The notes beneath the pieces were generated by a model. The model ran no database searches. It saw only the letters and a program-made list of their open reading frames with translations, and was not told where the DNA came from. Source: SAR324 cluster bacterium (GTDB taxonomy: Bacteria > SAR324 > NAC60-12). Taken from it: a DNA stretch of 64,000 nt. Position 1 is the stretch's first letter, and each line of letters begins with the position of its first letter. Positions 17,011 to 25,334 of the stretch are shown here, piece after piece. The stretch is taken from contig JADGAV010000002.1 in the NCBI GenBank assembly GCA_015231825.1, forward strand, positions 309,030-373,029, given 5' to 3'. A program made the translations under genes and the position numbers.

Positions 17011-17903
17011 ACGCAGGTTTCTGAATAAGAGGTTTTTGAAATGTTTGGATTGAGATATGGCCGCTTTGTTTTTTCTGGTGCAAAGATTCGCCGCTGTCCT
17101 TGCAGTGATAGAAAAGCAGCATCGATCAATCCGTTTCGATAAAATTGCTGTGTGGTCCTGATTCCTCGATCCAATGCTTCATTGATCGTTGAAAAAGGTA
17201 AATGCCCCACCGCAATGGTAACCAAGTTCCCTCGCAGATCGGAATCAGGATCGAGTGTCTCTGCCTTTTTCCGGCAAATTGCTGGATGATCCACATCCAC
17301 GGCATTGGCGATCATGGTCGCCGCTGCATCAGCAATGGCAGCGTTTTTTGCGAGCACTGTCACCGAGTCGGCAATCCCTAATGAAAAAGATCGACCGGCC
17401 CATCCCGAAGTTGCGATTCCCCGGCTTGGGGAGTTGAAGTCAATCTGCAAACTTCCTGTAAAATCAGGAGAACTGCTGTTTTCGGCAATGGCAGCGGAAA
17501 AAACAGCATGAGGGGAAAGATGAATTGAAATATCACCTCCGTTATTCACATAGGCTTTTTTCAGATCGCTTCCTTCAACCATACTTTCAATAATTGTGTC
17601 GGCAACGCTTCCGGCCACTGCCGCCATCGGAGTGATGAAACAATCTTCAAAATGCAAACATGCATTTTCCATTTTTTTAGAAATTTGGTGTTTCCACTTC
17701 ATTTTACCAAAACCAACGGGTTTTCGAAGCTGAGGAAGTTCTTCTACAATTTGCGCAAGAAGGTTCTCAAATTTTATTATGGCAGTTTGATAGGCAAGTT
17801 CCACTTCGCGAGTATGCCCCTGAGCCTCAATAAACAAATCAATGGGACCATGGTTCAACCACAAACGCCCGTCTTTCAGCAAAATGCTTTGAGGATTTTC
17901 CAT
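17007..17903 (-). CDS. UPF0280 family protein (ApbE-like fold)
   Basis: A 298-aa protein recognisable as UPF0280 (COG2122), related to the ApbE/FAD-binding thiamine-biosynthesis fold. Landmarks are LKDGRLWLNHGPIDL at residues 9-23, AAVAGSVADTI (about 93-103), YVNNGGDIS (about 117), GIATSGWAGRSFSLGIADSVTVLA (about 160; a GIATSG-type motif) and AATMIANAVDVDHPAI. The reaction is unknown. In ApbE proteins the comparable threonine-serine region serves FMN transfer, so a flavin-handling role for the adjacent reductase or oxidoreductase is conceivable. It lies 20 bases after the reductase gene and overlaps the next gene by four bases. Confidence 0.82.
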   Translation of the reverse strand: MENPQSILLKDGRLWLNHGPIDLFIEAQGHTREVELAYQTAIIKFENLLAQIVEELPQLRKPVGFGKMKWKHQISKKMENACLHFEDCFITPMAAVAGSVADTIIESMVEGSDLKKAYVNNGGDISIHLSPHAVFSAAIAENSSSPDFTGSLQIDFNSPSRGIATSGWAGRSFSLGIADSVTVLAKNAAIADAAATMIANAVDVDHPAICRKKAETLDPDSDLRGNLVTIAVGHLPFSTINEALDRGIRTTQQFYRNGLIDAAFLSLQGQRRIFAPEKTKRPYLNPNISKTSYSETCV

Positions 17904-17923
17904 TGCACGATTTTTATGACGAA

Positions 17924-19369
17924 CTACTTGATTAAAGTTTCCAGGGGCAAAACACTTTCCATAAATCCGCCTATTTCCCGATAGACATCTAAATTCATAG
18001 TGAATTCAATTGGTGCTACAATGGCGGGAGTAGGGACATAGCCGAAAGAATGATCAGGCATCGTCATCACGTCAACCATCAAAGTGATTCCTCCGCCTGG
18101 CCAGACGAAACATGGTGCACCTCCACAGGTCACATTGGTAATTAAGTTTTTCACAGAATTTGTCAACAATACAGGATTCCGCGTTGCTCCGGCCCTTAAA
18201 CTGCCGCCAGCGCCTGCCATAAATAAAACGGAGCATAAAGCAGGTTCACAGTTTTCTGTGATTCGCTCTACAATCACCCTCACCTCAGCCGGCATTTCTG
18301 ATTCAATGGGATTCAGGTCTTCATCCAGAATAAACCAGGCAGAGTCTTCACCGGTTGTGCTGACCATCAATAATCGTTCTCCCGGAAACGCACGTTTCGG
18401 ATTTATCTCTTTAATAATAGATAAAGGATCGACAATATTGGTACCTCCCCATCCCTGCCCGGGATCCGCAACTTGAAAATAACGTCCTGGAGTTGATTTT
18501 CTCCCTTTAATTTTAATGCCGCTGGGAGGCATTTCCAAAAAACAACCGGCCTGATGTTCTGTTAAAACTCCTGTGATGTGATCATCAACAACGATCACTT
18601 CATCCACTAGTCCATGCCATTGCAAAGCAAAAATTCCAATCGTAGCCGAACCGCATCCGACCCTCATTTTTTCTTCAGTTTTTTGATCGATAATGGGCGC
18701 CTTCCCCGATTGAACCACAATCGTCACTCCGTTATCAATACTCATTTCAACCGCTTCCTTATTGCACAATTTGAGTAAGGCATCACAAGTGACAAGCCCT
18801 TCCTTCCGACCACCCCCGGTAATGTGACGAACCCCACCGAGCGCCATCATTTGAGAACCATATTCCGCTGTTGTGACATGCCCTATCTGTTCTCCTTCCA
18901 CCCGGATCGCTGACTGCTCCGGACCGAGAAAGAGGTCTGTATCAATTTTAACTTTTGCACCGCAATAACTGAAAATTCCTTCGGTGACCACTGTTACGGT
19001 ATCTTCACCGTTAACTTTGCTGGAAACGATGAAAGGTGCAGGCTTGTAATCGGGATAGGTGGTTGTGGCTCCGACACCGGTAACAAAATCAGAACCGGGC
19101 CGGATCAGGTTGCCTTCCCAGCTATCTTTCATTTTTAAAAAAGGCACTTTGGCCTGATGGCTCTTGTAGTTGTTGAGAATTACCAGCGGATCCACTCGGA
19201 CCAATGAACCTTCCGCATTGGCATAACGGTCACAAACTCCTGTTCTTCCCGGCTTGATTTTGCACAGAACAGGACACGCATCACAGCGGATAATCCCTTT
19301 CTGCTCACTTTTGGCTTCACGAACAAGCTGATTTTTGGAGTTCAGTTCCTGCTTCTGGGAGTAGTTCAT
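17924..19369 (-). CDS. hnr: 6-hydroxynicotinate reductase homologue (4Fe-4S protein)
   Basis: A 481-aa protein that I recognise as the 6-hydroxynicotinate reductase family named from Eubacterium barkeri Hnr, where it reduces 6-hydroxynicotinate to 1,4,5,6-tetrahydro-6-oxonicotinate with reduced ferredoxin. An N-terminal cysteine cluster (C29, C32, C36, C46; CDACPVLCKI then GVCDRYA) can bind a 4Fe-4S centre. Later blocks include GVGATTTYPDY, GGVRHITGGGRKEGLVTCDA, VGCGSATIGIF, TEHQAGCF and CGGAPCFVWPGGG. The ATG overlaps the stop of the molybdenum-hydroxylase gene, so the two are coupled. Its product is the substrate of the enamidase homologue in the same cluster, which strongly supports the assignment. 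Electron donor and exact substrate are inferred. Confidence 0.82.
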   Translation of the reverse strand: MNYSQKQELNSKNQLVREAKSEQKGIIRCDACPVLCKIKPGRTGVCDRYANAEGSLVRVDPLVILNNYKSHQAKVPFLKMKDSWEGNLIRPGSDFVTGVGATTTYPDYKPAPFIVSSKVNGEDTVTVVTEGIFSYCGAKVKIDTDLFLGPEQSAIRVEGEQIGHVTTAEYGSQMMALGGVRHITGGGRKEGLVTCDALLKLCNKEAVEMSIDNGVTIVVQSGKAPIIDQKTEEKMRVGCGSATIGIFALQWHGLVDEVIVVDDHITGVLTEHQAGCFLEMPPSGIKIKGRKSTPGRYFQVADPGQGWGGTNIVDPLSIIKEINPKRAFPGERLLMVSTTGEDSAWFILDEDLNPIESEMPAEVRVIVERITENCEPALCSVLFMAGAGGSLRAGATRNPVLLTNSVKNLITNVTCGGAPCFVWPGGGITLMVDVMTMPDHSFGYVPTPAIVAPIEFTMNLDVYREIGGFMESVLPLETLIK

Positions 19370-22152
19370 GAGCCTCCCTTTTTTTTTCTTAATTCATGAT
19401 ACAAACGATGGGGAAGCACAGGGACCTGTTTCAAACGGATTCCTGCAGCGTGATTGATGGCTCCTAAAATGGCTGCGGCGGTTGGAATCAATCCGGGTTC
19501 CCCAACCCCCTTGGCACCGCTGGGACCCAAGGGGCTTGCGCTTTCAATAATCATACACTCAATTTCCGGGACATCTCCAATTGTGGGGATCAGGTAATTG
19601 TGAAGATTTTCAGTTTGTCCACTGACATATTCTTCCATAAGCGCCAATCCCAATCCCTGGCTGATCCCCCCCATGATCTGTCCTTCGACCAGCATCGGGT
19701 TGATCGCTTTTCCTGCATCATGAGCCGCGGCAATTTTCAATACTTTGACACATGCTAATTCCATATCGACCTCCACCATCGCTATTTGTGCGGCAAATCC
19801 ATAGGCTGCATAAGGATTCCCCTGCCCTTCGCTGTTTAATGGACTCGTTGGAGGGTCAAAATAACCTTCTCCAATTAAAACGTCTCCATTGCTGTCTGGT
19901 TCTAGGACGGAGGTATCCAAACCATAAAATCTGTTATTGCATCTCACACCGATCAGATTATTTTCCCTTTCGATTCGATGCAGAGGATTTCCTGCATCTG
20001 TGACGCTCAAACCAAGGGCAGCAAAGAGCTTTTCCCGAAGGCTTTTCCCCGCCAACTCACAGGCTTTTCCGGAAATAAATGTTTGACGGGATGCGGAGGT
20101 TTTTCCTGCATCTGCAGTGAGGTCAGTATCTCCCATCACCAAATGGATTTGGCTGACTGCTATTCCAAGGGCATCTGCAGCAATCTGAGTCAACACTGTG
20201 TTGGAACCCTGGCCAATATCGACTGCTCCGTTGTATAAGGTGATTGTTCCCGCTTCCGAGATTCCAATTCGTATTGTGGAAGGATTGGACATTGACGTAT
20301 TTCCCACGCCGTACCACATGCAGCCGATGCCGGCGCCCCTTTTGATCTGGGTGTTTACCCGGTTAAAACAGACAACTTCATCTAGAAACTCTTTCCAGCG
20401 AGGACGAAGAGCATCGAGGCATTGGGGAAGTCCTGCCGAATTTTCCAAAACCTGTCCCGTTGCTGTTGCATCGCCTTCCCGTAGCGCATTGATGTATCGA
20501 ATTTCAAGTCGGTCCAGTCCGGCTTTTTCAGCAAGCCAATCCATTAAACTTTCATGGGCGATTGTACTTTGCGGCACTCCAAAGCCCCGGAATGCACCCG
20601 CAGGATGGCGGTTGGTGTAATAAGCAACACTGTCATTTTTAACATGAGGGACATAATAAGGGCCGCTGGCGTGAACCGGAACGCGATCCGCGACCGTCGG
20701 ACCCCAGCTGGCATAGGCACCGGTATCAAATTCAGCAAAAAGCTGGGACGCCTTGAGTTTGCCATTATGATCACATCCAAATTTTGCCCAAATCTTGGAT
20801 GCGTGACGTTTTGTCGACGAAGCCAGGCTTTCGGGTCGGTCATAGACCAATGCAACAGCACGACCTGTCAATTGTGCGGCTCTGGCAATAAACGGTTGAA
20901 CAGACATGTCCAACTTCCCTCCAAATCCTCCTCCACAAGCAGTCGGAATGACTCTAATCTTCTCGGAATCACAAAGCAGAACTCCTGCCAATTCCATTTT
21001 GTCCATGACCGGAGTTTGGGTGCTCACCATGATTTCAATGCGCTCTCCCACGATCTTTGCCCAACCTGCTTCAGGTTCAATATAGGAGTGTTCCACAAAG
21101 CCGGTTTGGAAAAATTCTTCACAAATGAATGCGCTTTCTTGAAATCCTTTTTCAATGTTTTTTTTGTGAACTTTTCCTCGGGCCAGAACATTGTCAGCAT
21201 GGTCTCTGTGCAGAACAGTGGCCGTTTCTGATTTTGCTGCCTCGATGCCCAAGACCGGGACGTTGACTTGAAACGATACCGGGAAATCTTCCAAAGGAAC
21301 TTGAAGGAGTGTTTCTTTTTCACCAATGAGAGCAGCGATAGCTTCTCCTTTGAACTGGACGAAGTTTTCTGCCATCACTGGCTGATCTTTAATGTGAGGG
21401 TATACGCCGAAACGATTAAAAGGCATGTCTGCGGCGGTCATAATTTTTTGAATTCCAGGATATTTTTTCAAAAAAGGTCCGAAATCACCAAGCTCAAAAT
21501 GTGCGGAATCATGAGGACTGCGAATTATCCGCAGCCACAACGCATCTGCCGGGATAGAATCTGCACCAAATTTTTCCTCCCCAGTCAGCTTGGTCATACC
21601 ATCGGTTTTAGGGTAGCGGAACCCCACGGCTTTCCCGATTTCTGGTTCCTTGGTTTCAAGGCTGGGGTTATTGGCATCCAAAATTGCTTCTATGATTTTT
21701 TGATAAGCGCCGCATCGGCATAGCACGCCTCCCAACTCATCCAGGATTTGCTGTTTGGTAGGCTTTTCATGTTTTTTCAAAACAGATGCACCTGCAATCA
21801 GGAAACCTGGCATACATATCCCGCACTGTGCTGCTCCATGTTTTGCAAACGACTGCTGAAGTTTTCTGGTCGTCTGCTCCAGACGCAAGCCTTCCACGGT
21901 CGTGATTGTTTTGCCGTCAGCACTCGAAATAGAGGTCAAACATGAGCAAATTTGCTTGCCGTCCAATAAAATTGTACAGGCCCCGCAATCGCCTGCATCG
22001 CAACCAATTTTAAGTCCTGTTAAACGAAAATCGTCTCGAATAACAGCGGAGAGCCTTTTAAAAGGGGATCCGCGGTACTGGGAACGAGTCCCATTCAAGG
22101 TGAAGTTGATTGTGACTTCCGTCGAAATTTTTTGAATATGTGTCTCGGTCAT
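19366..22152 (-). CDS. Molybdenum hydroxylase, fused 2Fe-2S and molybdopterin subunits (nicotinate dehydrogenase-like)
   Basis: A 928-aa xanthine-dehydrogenase-family protein. Residues about 12-160 form the small-subunit part with two 2Fe-2S clusters: C51, C56, C59, C71 and then C110, C113, C145, C147 (CGICMPGF, CRCGAYQ). From about residue 180 the molybdopterin subunit follows: an ALWLRIIRSP-type beginning, ACGGGFGGKLD (about 408), PAGAFRGFGVPQ (about 515) and the catalytic glutamate in GVGEPG (about 885). In most bacteria these two parts are separate genes. The enzyme hydroxylates an electron-poor carbon of an N-heterocycle with water. Next to the 6-hydroxynicotinate reductase homologue, nicotinate to 6-hydroxynicotinate is the expected reaction. 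The FAD subunit is encoded just upstream. Confidence 0.9.
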   Translation of the reverse strand: MTETHIQKISTEVTINFTLNGTRSQYRGSPFKRLSAVIRDDFRLTGLKIGCDAGDCGACTILLDGKQICSCLTSISSADGKTITTVEGLRLEQTTRKLQQSFAKHGAAQCGICMPGFLIAGASVLKKHEKPTKQQILDELGGVLCRCGAYQKIIEAILDANNPSLETKEPEIGKAVGFRYPKTDGMTKLTGEEKFGADSIPADALWLRIIRSPHDSAHFELGDFGPFLKKYPGIQKIMTAADMPFNRFGVYPHIKDQPVMAENFVQFKGEAIAALIGEKETLLQVPLEDFPVSFQVNVPVLGIEAAKSETATVLHRDHADNVLARGKVHKKNIEKGFQESAFICEEFFQTGFVEHSYIEPEAGWAKIVGERIEIMVSTQTPVMDKMELAGVLLCDSEKIRVIPTACGGGFGGKLDMSVQPFIARAAQLTGRAVALVYDRPESLASSTKRHASKIWAKFGCDHNGKLKASQLFAEFDTGAYASWGPTVADRVPVHASGPYYVPHVKNDSVAYYTNRHPAGAFRGFGVPQSTIAHESLMDWLAEKAGLDRLEIRYINALREGDATATGQVLENSAGLPQCLDALRPRWKEFLDEVVCFNRVNTQIKRGAGIGCMWYGVGNTSMSNPSTIRIGISEAGTITLYNGAVDIGQGSNTVLTQIAADALGIAVSQIHLVMGDTDLTADAGKTSASRQTFISGKACELAGKSLREKLFAALGLSVTDAGNPLHRIERENNLIGVRCNNRFYGLDTSVLEPDSNGDVLIGEGYFDPPTSPLNSEGQGNPYAAYGFAAQIAMVEVDMELACVKVLKIAAAHDAGKAINPMLVEGQIMGGISQGLGLALMEEYVSGQTENLHNYLIPTIGDVPEIECMIIESASPLGPSGAKGVGEPGLIPTAAAILGAINHAAGIRLKQVPVLPHRLYHELRKKKGGS

Positions 22153-22293
22153 AGTGATCTGTTATTAAGTTCCCTGTTCTTTATACCTGGATTAAATAAG
22201 GGAGGAGTGATCGTGAGTCTTTTATTCTTCCTTTTTTAAATTGAACAGCAGCCACTATTTAGATGCGTTACTTGTTTTAAAAAGTTTTTGAAT

Positions 22294-23148
22294 TTACGAA
22301 AAAAATTTCATTCTCGTTTCTTTGATCGTTCTTTTCAGCATGATAAGGGCGGCCTCTTTCCGATAGACTGCATCTGCTCGAATATCGTCAATAGGAGACA
22401 ATTCCGCGAGATCATCTGGCAGCACCTGTTCTTCCCATGAGTTCTCAATGCTGGAACCCTGCAAACGCTTTTCCAAATCGGAAATTCTTTTGGCTACTGG
22501 CGAACAGGCCCCGATACTGAGCCGGGCAGATGCAATTTTTCCCTGGTCTATCTCGATGACTGTTGAAACCATTGCGATGGAAATGACCAGGTACCGGCGA
22601 GCGCCCAGTTTGAAGAAGTGGGATGCCGTTCTGTTTTTCAGTTTAGGCACTAAAATGGCGGTAACAAGGTGAGCCGGATCGAGACAGGTTTTTCGATTGC
22701 CAAGGATAAAATCGGAAATCGGGATGTTCTTGGTTTCGCTGCTGCTGCTGACTTCAATCATAGCATCCAGTGTCATCAGCACCGGTGGTGCATCCGCAGC
22801 TGGCGAAGCATTGCAAATATTGCCGGCAATCGTTCCCTGATTTTGAATCTGGACTCCGCCTATTTCTCGGGCAGCCAGTTTCAAACCATCGAAATATGAA
22901 GGTAGAATTTTTTGAATGATGTCGCTCCAGGTGACCGTTGCACCAATCTTCCAATACTTCTCGGTTTCAACGATTTCTTTCAATTCCGGGATGCTGCAGA
23001 TATCTAAAATTTTTCCTGCGAAATCGGTCCCTACACGTTCCGGAAAAAAATCTGTACCGCCGGAAAGGACCTTGACTTCAGGGGTAAGGAATTCTAAAGC
23101 ACTGTTAAGATTGTCGGGTCTAAAATAGGACTTTGAGATGGATCCCAT
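22294..23148 (-). CDS. Molybdenum hydroxylase FAD-binding subunit
   Basis: A 284-aa protein of the CoxM/XdhB FAD-binding type. FAD-contact motifs are LSGGTDFFP (about residues 33-41) and the pair IQNQGTIAGNICNASPAAD (about 101-119), with a typical C-terminal domain (ARLSIGACSPVAKR near 205). It carries electrons from the 2Fe-2S clusters of the partner at 19366-22152 to an acceptor. It is the first gene of the catabolic transcription unit, 110 bases after the predicted promoter. A 141-base gap, unusual in this tight cluster, separates it from the partner gene. Confidence 0.9.
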   Translation of the reverse strand: MGSISKSYFRPDNLNSALEFLTPEVKVLSGGTDFFPERVGTDFAGKILDICSIPELKEIVETEKYWKIGATVTWSDIIQKILPSYFDGLKLAAREIGGVQIQNQGTIAGNICNASPAADAPPVLMTLDAMIEVSSSSETKNIPISDFILGNRKTCLDPAHLVTAILVPKLKNRTASHFFKLGARRYLVISIAMVSTVIEIDQGKIASARLSIGACSPVAKRISDLEKRLQGSSIENSWEEQVLPDDLAELSPIDDIRADAVYRKEAALIMLKRTIKETRMKFFS

Positions 23149-23257
23149 GGGGTTAGGAAATTAAGTTTTTAAGAGAACTTCAACTTTTTATCCTTTGCTC
23201 AAGCAGAATCATTTGGTCGTTGATTGCGAAAAATTTTTTTGTAAAATATTTTTCATG

Positions 23258-23286
23258 TGTATAGAGAATATGTTGATTGATGTCAA
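23258..23286 (-). promoter_or_regulatory. Sigma70-type promoter of the N-heterocycle cluster
   Basis: On the minus strand a perfect -35 box TTGACA (23281-23286) is followed, after exactly 17 bases, by TATACA (23258-23263), four of six matches to the -10 consensus. Transcription would begin near 23251 and give a leader of about 100 bases before the FAD-subunit gene. The 8-mer GTTGATTG occurs twice, at 23219-23226 in the leader and at 23272-23279 inside the spacer, and could be a regulator half-site. There is no other comparable promoter in the tightly spaced genes downstream. Confidence 0.6.
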
Positions 23287-23421
23287 ACAATAATTATGGG
23301 AGAAGGCTATCATTCCTTATCGACACTTTTCATCCTTTGCTGATCCAATGAAATTTTCAGATTCCGTCCGGTTCTGAGCAATGTTTTGTAAGAAGGAGAG
23401 GGGTGAAAAGTCTCAGATGCT

Positions 23422-24768
23422 TCAGTGATTGAGACGATCCAGCAAGTGTTTCAGCGCGTTGGTGGCAAAAAGAAGCTGATGTTCCCGCTTGCTGAGGAAA
23501 GAGGAACTTTGGTAAAAATAGTGATCCGCATGATCAGGACCAAGCAAGGCTGTAAAACACTGTCCCTGTTTGTTGCTGTGACGGACTCCTTCCATGGGAC
23601 CCGCCATCCCGGTCTCGGAAAGAACAAAGTCTGCTCCGGTTTTTTCGCGAAATGCCCGAGCAAGCTTCAGCGCCATTTCACCGGAAACCGCAGAATGCTC
23701 TCCAACAGAATTCAAAAGACGATTTTTAGCCGCTTGATCATAGACAATTGCACTTTCCCTGAAATGTCCAGAAATGCCAGGGAGTGCGGCGAATGCTGCA
23801 GACAAACAACCGCCCGTGCTGCTTTCAACCAAAGCCAGAGTATGAGGATTCCCCTGTTTTGCTTGAACGTCCAAAGCAGATTTCACCAACTGGACTTCAC
23901 GCATTAATTTCTTATGCAGAGTGTAGCAAGCCTGCTCCCATTCATTTGGAAGATCAGAAGCAGGTTGATCGAGGTAGAGGCGTTCTTCAGTAATCTTTGC
24001 AGACGCTCCATGTGTTAGAAAGCAGGTGAGGGCGTGCCCCGCCTGAATGGTTTTTCGAATTTGAGTGGAAGACAATTGCAGGAAGGGGAGCAATTCATGA
24101 GGGAGCAATTTTAAATTAATTTCAGTGTATTCGATGTTGACGTTGCGCTCGCCCTTCAACCCCTCAATTGAATCAGCGATTGTTGAATTTACTCGGGGAG
24201 CAATCAAAAATTGGCAAATTTCAGAAAGTCCAGACAGATCAGAATCTGAAAAAATCTGAGGATTCTTCATCCGTTGCATCAAATCTTCACCCGCAATCAT
24301 CTTTACTGGAGCGGAGTAATTCTTTGAAATTTGCCTTTGATGGAGCAACGCTACATGAGAATAGAGGGAGACTGCCTGATTCTGATTGAATTCTGCTGTC
24401 GCAACCGCGGCTTTTTTTGGGGAGAGTCTCAGGACAAAATTCTTATTTTCAGAAATTTTTGCGACAAAACTCCGGGAAGCGGCAGCAAATTCGTCAATGG
24501 CAGTTTCCAATATTTGAAGTCGAATATTTTGAGCAGCAATTGCCTGTGCTTTGGTGGGATCGGGATGTTTTCCATTAGACAGGATAAATACCACTTTTAC
24601 TATTTCCGGAAATTGCTGCAGAACAAGTTCGGCCAACAGTAAATGATGGAACCCTGCGGGGTTGCCAGTTAGCGGGAAAAAGGCTGTTTCCCGCAAATCA
24701 TAGGATAAATGCTGCAAGGAGGACTGCATCTTTAAATCATCAGTTTTTAAAAATGGAGATTTTACCAC
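23422..24768 (-). CDS. NMN-adenylyltransferase-like / CinA-PncC fusion protein
   Basis: A 448-aa protein with two recognisable parts. Residues about 25-245 look like a NadD-type nucleotidyltransferase: the first motif is FPLTGNPAGFHH (T/H-x-x-H equivalent) and the last is LSSTQIRKTIQAG, the ISSTxxR motif of NMN/NaMN adenylyltransferases. Residues about 290-445 form a CinA C-terminal (PncC, NMN deamidase) domain: ESSTGGCLSAAFA, the EHSAVSGEMA stretch and SETGMAGP. The two domains catalyse neighbouring steps of the pyridine nucleotide cycle, so a bifunctional NAD-salvage enzyme is plausible. The start is uncertain: GTG at 24768 or ATG at 24729. It is leftward but separated from the heterocycle promoter by its own gap. 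Confidence 0.72.
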   Translation of the reverse strand: MVKSPFLKTDDLKMQSSLQHLSYDLRETAFFPLTGNPAGFHHLLLAELVLQQFPEIVKVVFILSNGKHPDPTKAQAIAAQNIRLQILETAIDEFAAASRSFVAKISENKNFVLRLSPKKAAVATAEFNQNQAVSLYSHVALLHQRQISKNYSAPVKMIAGEDLMQRMKNPQIFSDSDLSGLSEICQFLIAPRVNSTIADSIEGLKGERNVNIEYTEINLKLLPHELLPFLQLSSTQIRKTIQAGHALTCFLTHGASAKITEERLYLDQPASDLPNEWEQACYTLHKKLMREVQLVKSALDVQAKQGNPHTLALVESSTGGCLSAAFAALPGISGHFRESAIVYDQAAKNRLLNSVGEHSAVSGEMALKLARAFREKTGADFVLSETGMAGPMEGVRHSNKQGQCFTALLGPDHADHYFYQSSSFLSKREHQLLFATNALKHLLDRLNH

Positions 24769-25094
24769 GGCACCCAGAGCGCCAGCTTAGTGTCACATTC
24801 CCCATTTTTTCCACGTCTAACATCCATCAATGTAAAATTGAAACACTATTTATCTTCTTTGTGGAAAAACATCCCTGCAAAGTCAAAAATCGGATATAGG
24901 ATCGAAGTGAACTTAAATTGAATCGATCCGGAGAAAAAATCAAAAAAAGTGAAAAACTAAGTAATATTACGGATTTACCAATCAAAATCAATCAGGTATA
25001 GTGTGTTTAACGGTAAATGATATTTCTATTTTTTATATCTTTTTCTAGCAGTTCATTTACCCTCTGTGAGCATAGAGTAGGGGCGCTGTTGATT

Positions 25095-25105
25095 CCCCCC
25101 CCCCC
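25095..25105. repeat. C11 homopolymer inside an inverted repeat
   Basis: Eleven consecutive C residues lie in the loop between GGGCGC and GCGCCC arms (about 25081-25123). Such a tract is out of keeping with the AT-rich surroundings. It is prone to slippage and to sequencing error. Confidence 0.8.
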
Positions 25106-25262
25106 AATTTCGATGGCGCCCTCGTTCTAAACGATGTTTTTCAAGCTCAGAACAGTCCTCCTCGCACTCGCCCCAGTACGCTTCCAGACACTTGCACTTT
25201 ATTTATAGTGACACATTTTTATTTGTGTTCAGACTTCCGAAGAAATTGTTTTGCAAAGGAGT

Positions 25263-25306
25263 ATTCCTGATCAGGAATCTTTTGGTGCGATTTCCTGATC
25301 AAGAAG
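25263..25306 (-). terminator. Long hairpin downstream of fumarase
   Basis: A perfect 16-bp palindrome centred on CCTGATCAGG (25263-25278) is followed 28 bases on by a near copy (25292-25305). On the minus strand the two can fold into one stem of about 16 pairs with a single mismatch or G-U pair and one bulge, and a loop of about 12 bases. It begins about 30 bases after the fumarase stop. There is no strong U-run, so it may be a Rho-independent-like terminator, a 3' stability element or a tandem binding site. Confidence 0.5.
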
Positions 25307-25334
25307 TCTTCAGATGCTCACGACAAAATGCGGA

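Larger units (their letters stand above)
24769..25334. other. 566-base intergenic region without a convincing gene
   Basis: Short frames here lack ribosome sites and protein character. The region holds several structures: a 9-bp inverted repeat GGTAAATGA (25012-25020) and TCATTTACC (25053-25061); a run of 11 C (25095-25105) inside a GGGCGC/GCGCCC inverted repeat; and the long hairpin after the fumarase gene (25263-25306). It must also contain the promoter of the NMNAT-PncC gene, which I could not place with confidence. A structured RNA between about 25000 and 25130 is possible but not demonstrated. Confidence 0.5.

Noticed and set aside
20554-21231. 225-codon rightward frame inside the molybdenum hydroxylase gene
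   Set aside because: Fully antisense to a well-supported gene with family motifs; low-complexity shadow frame.
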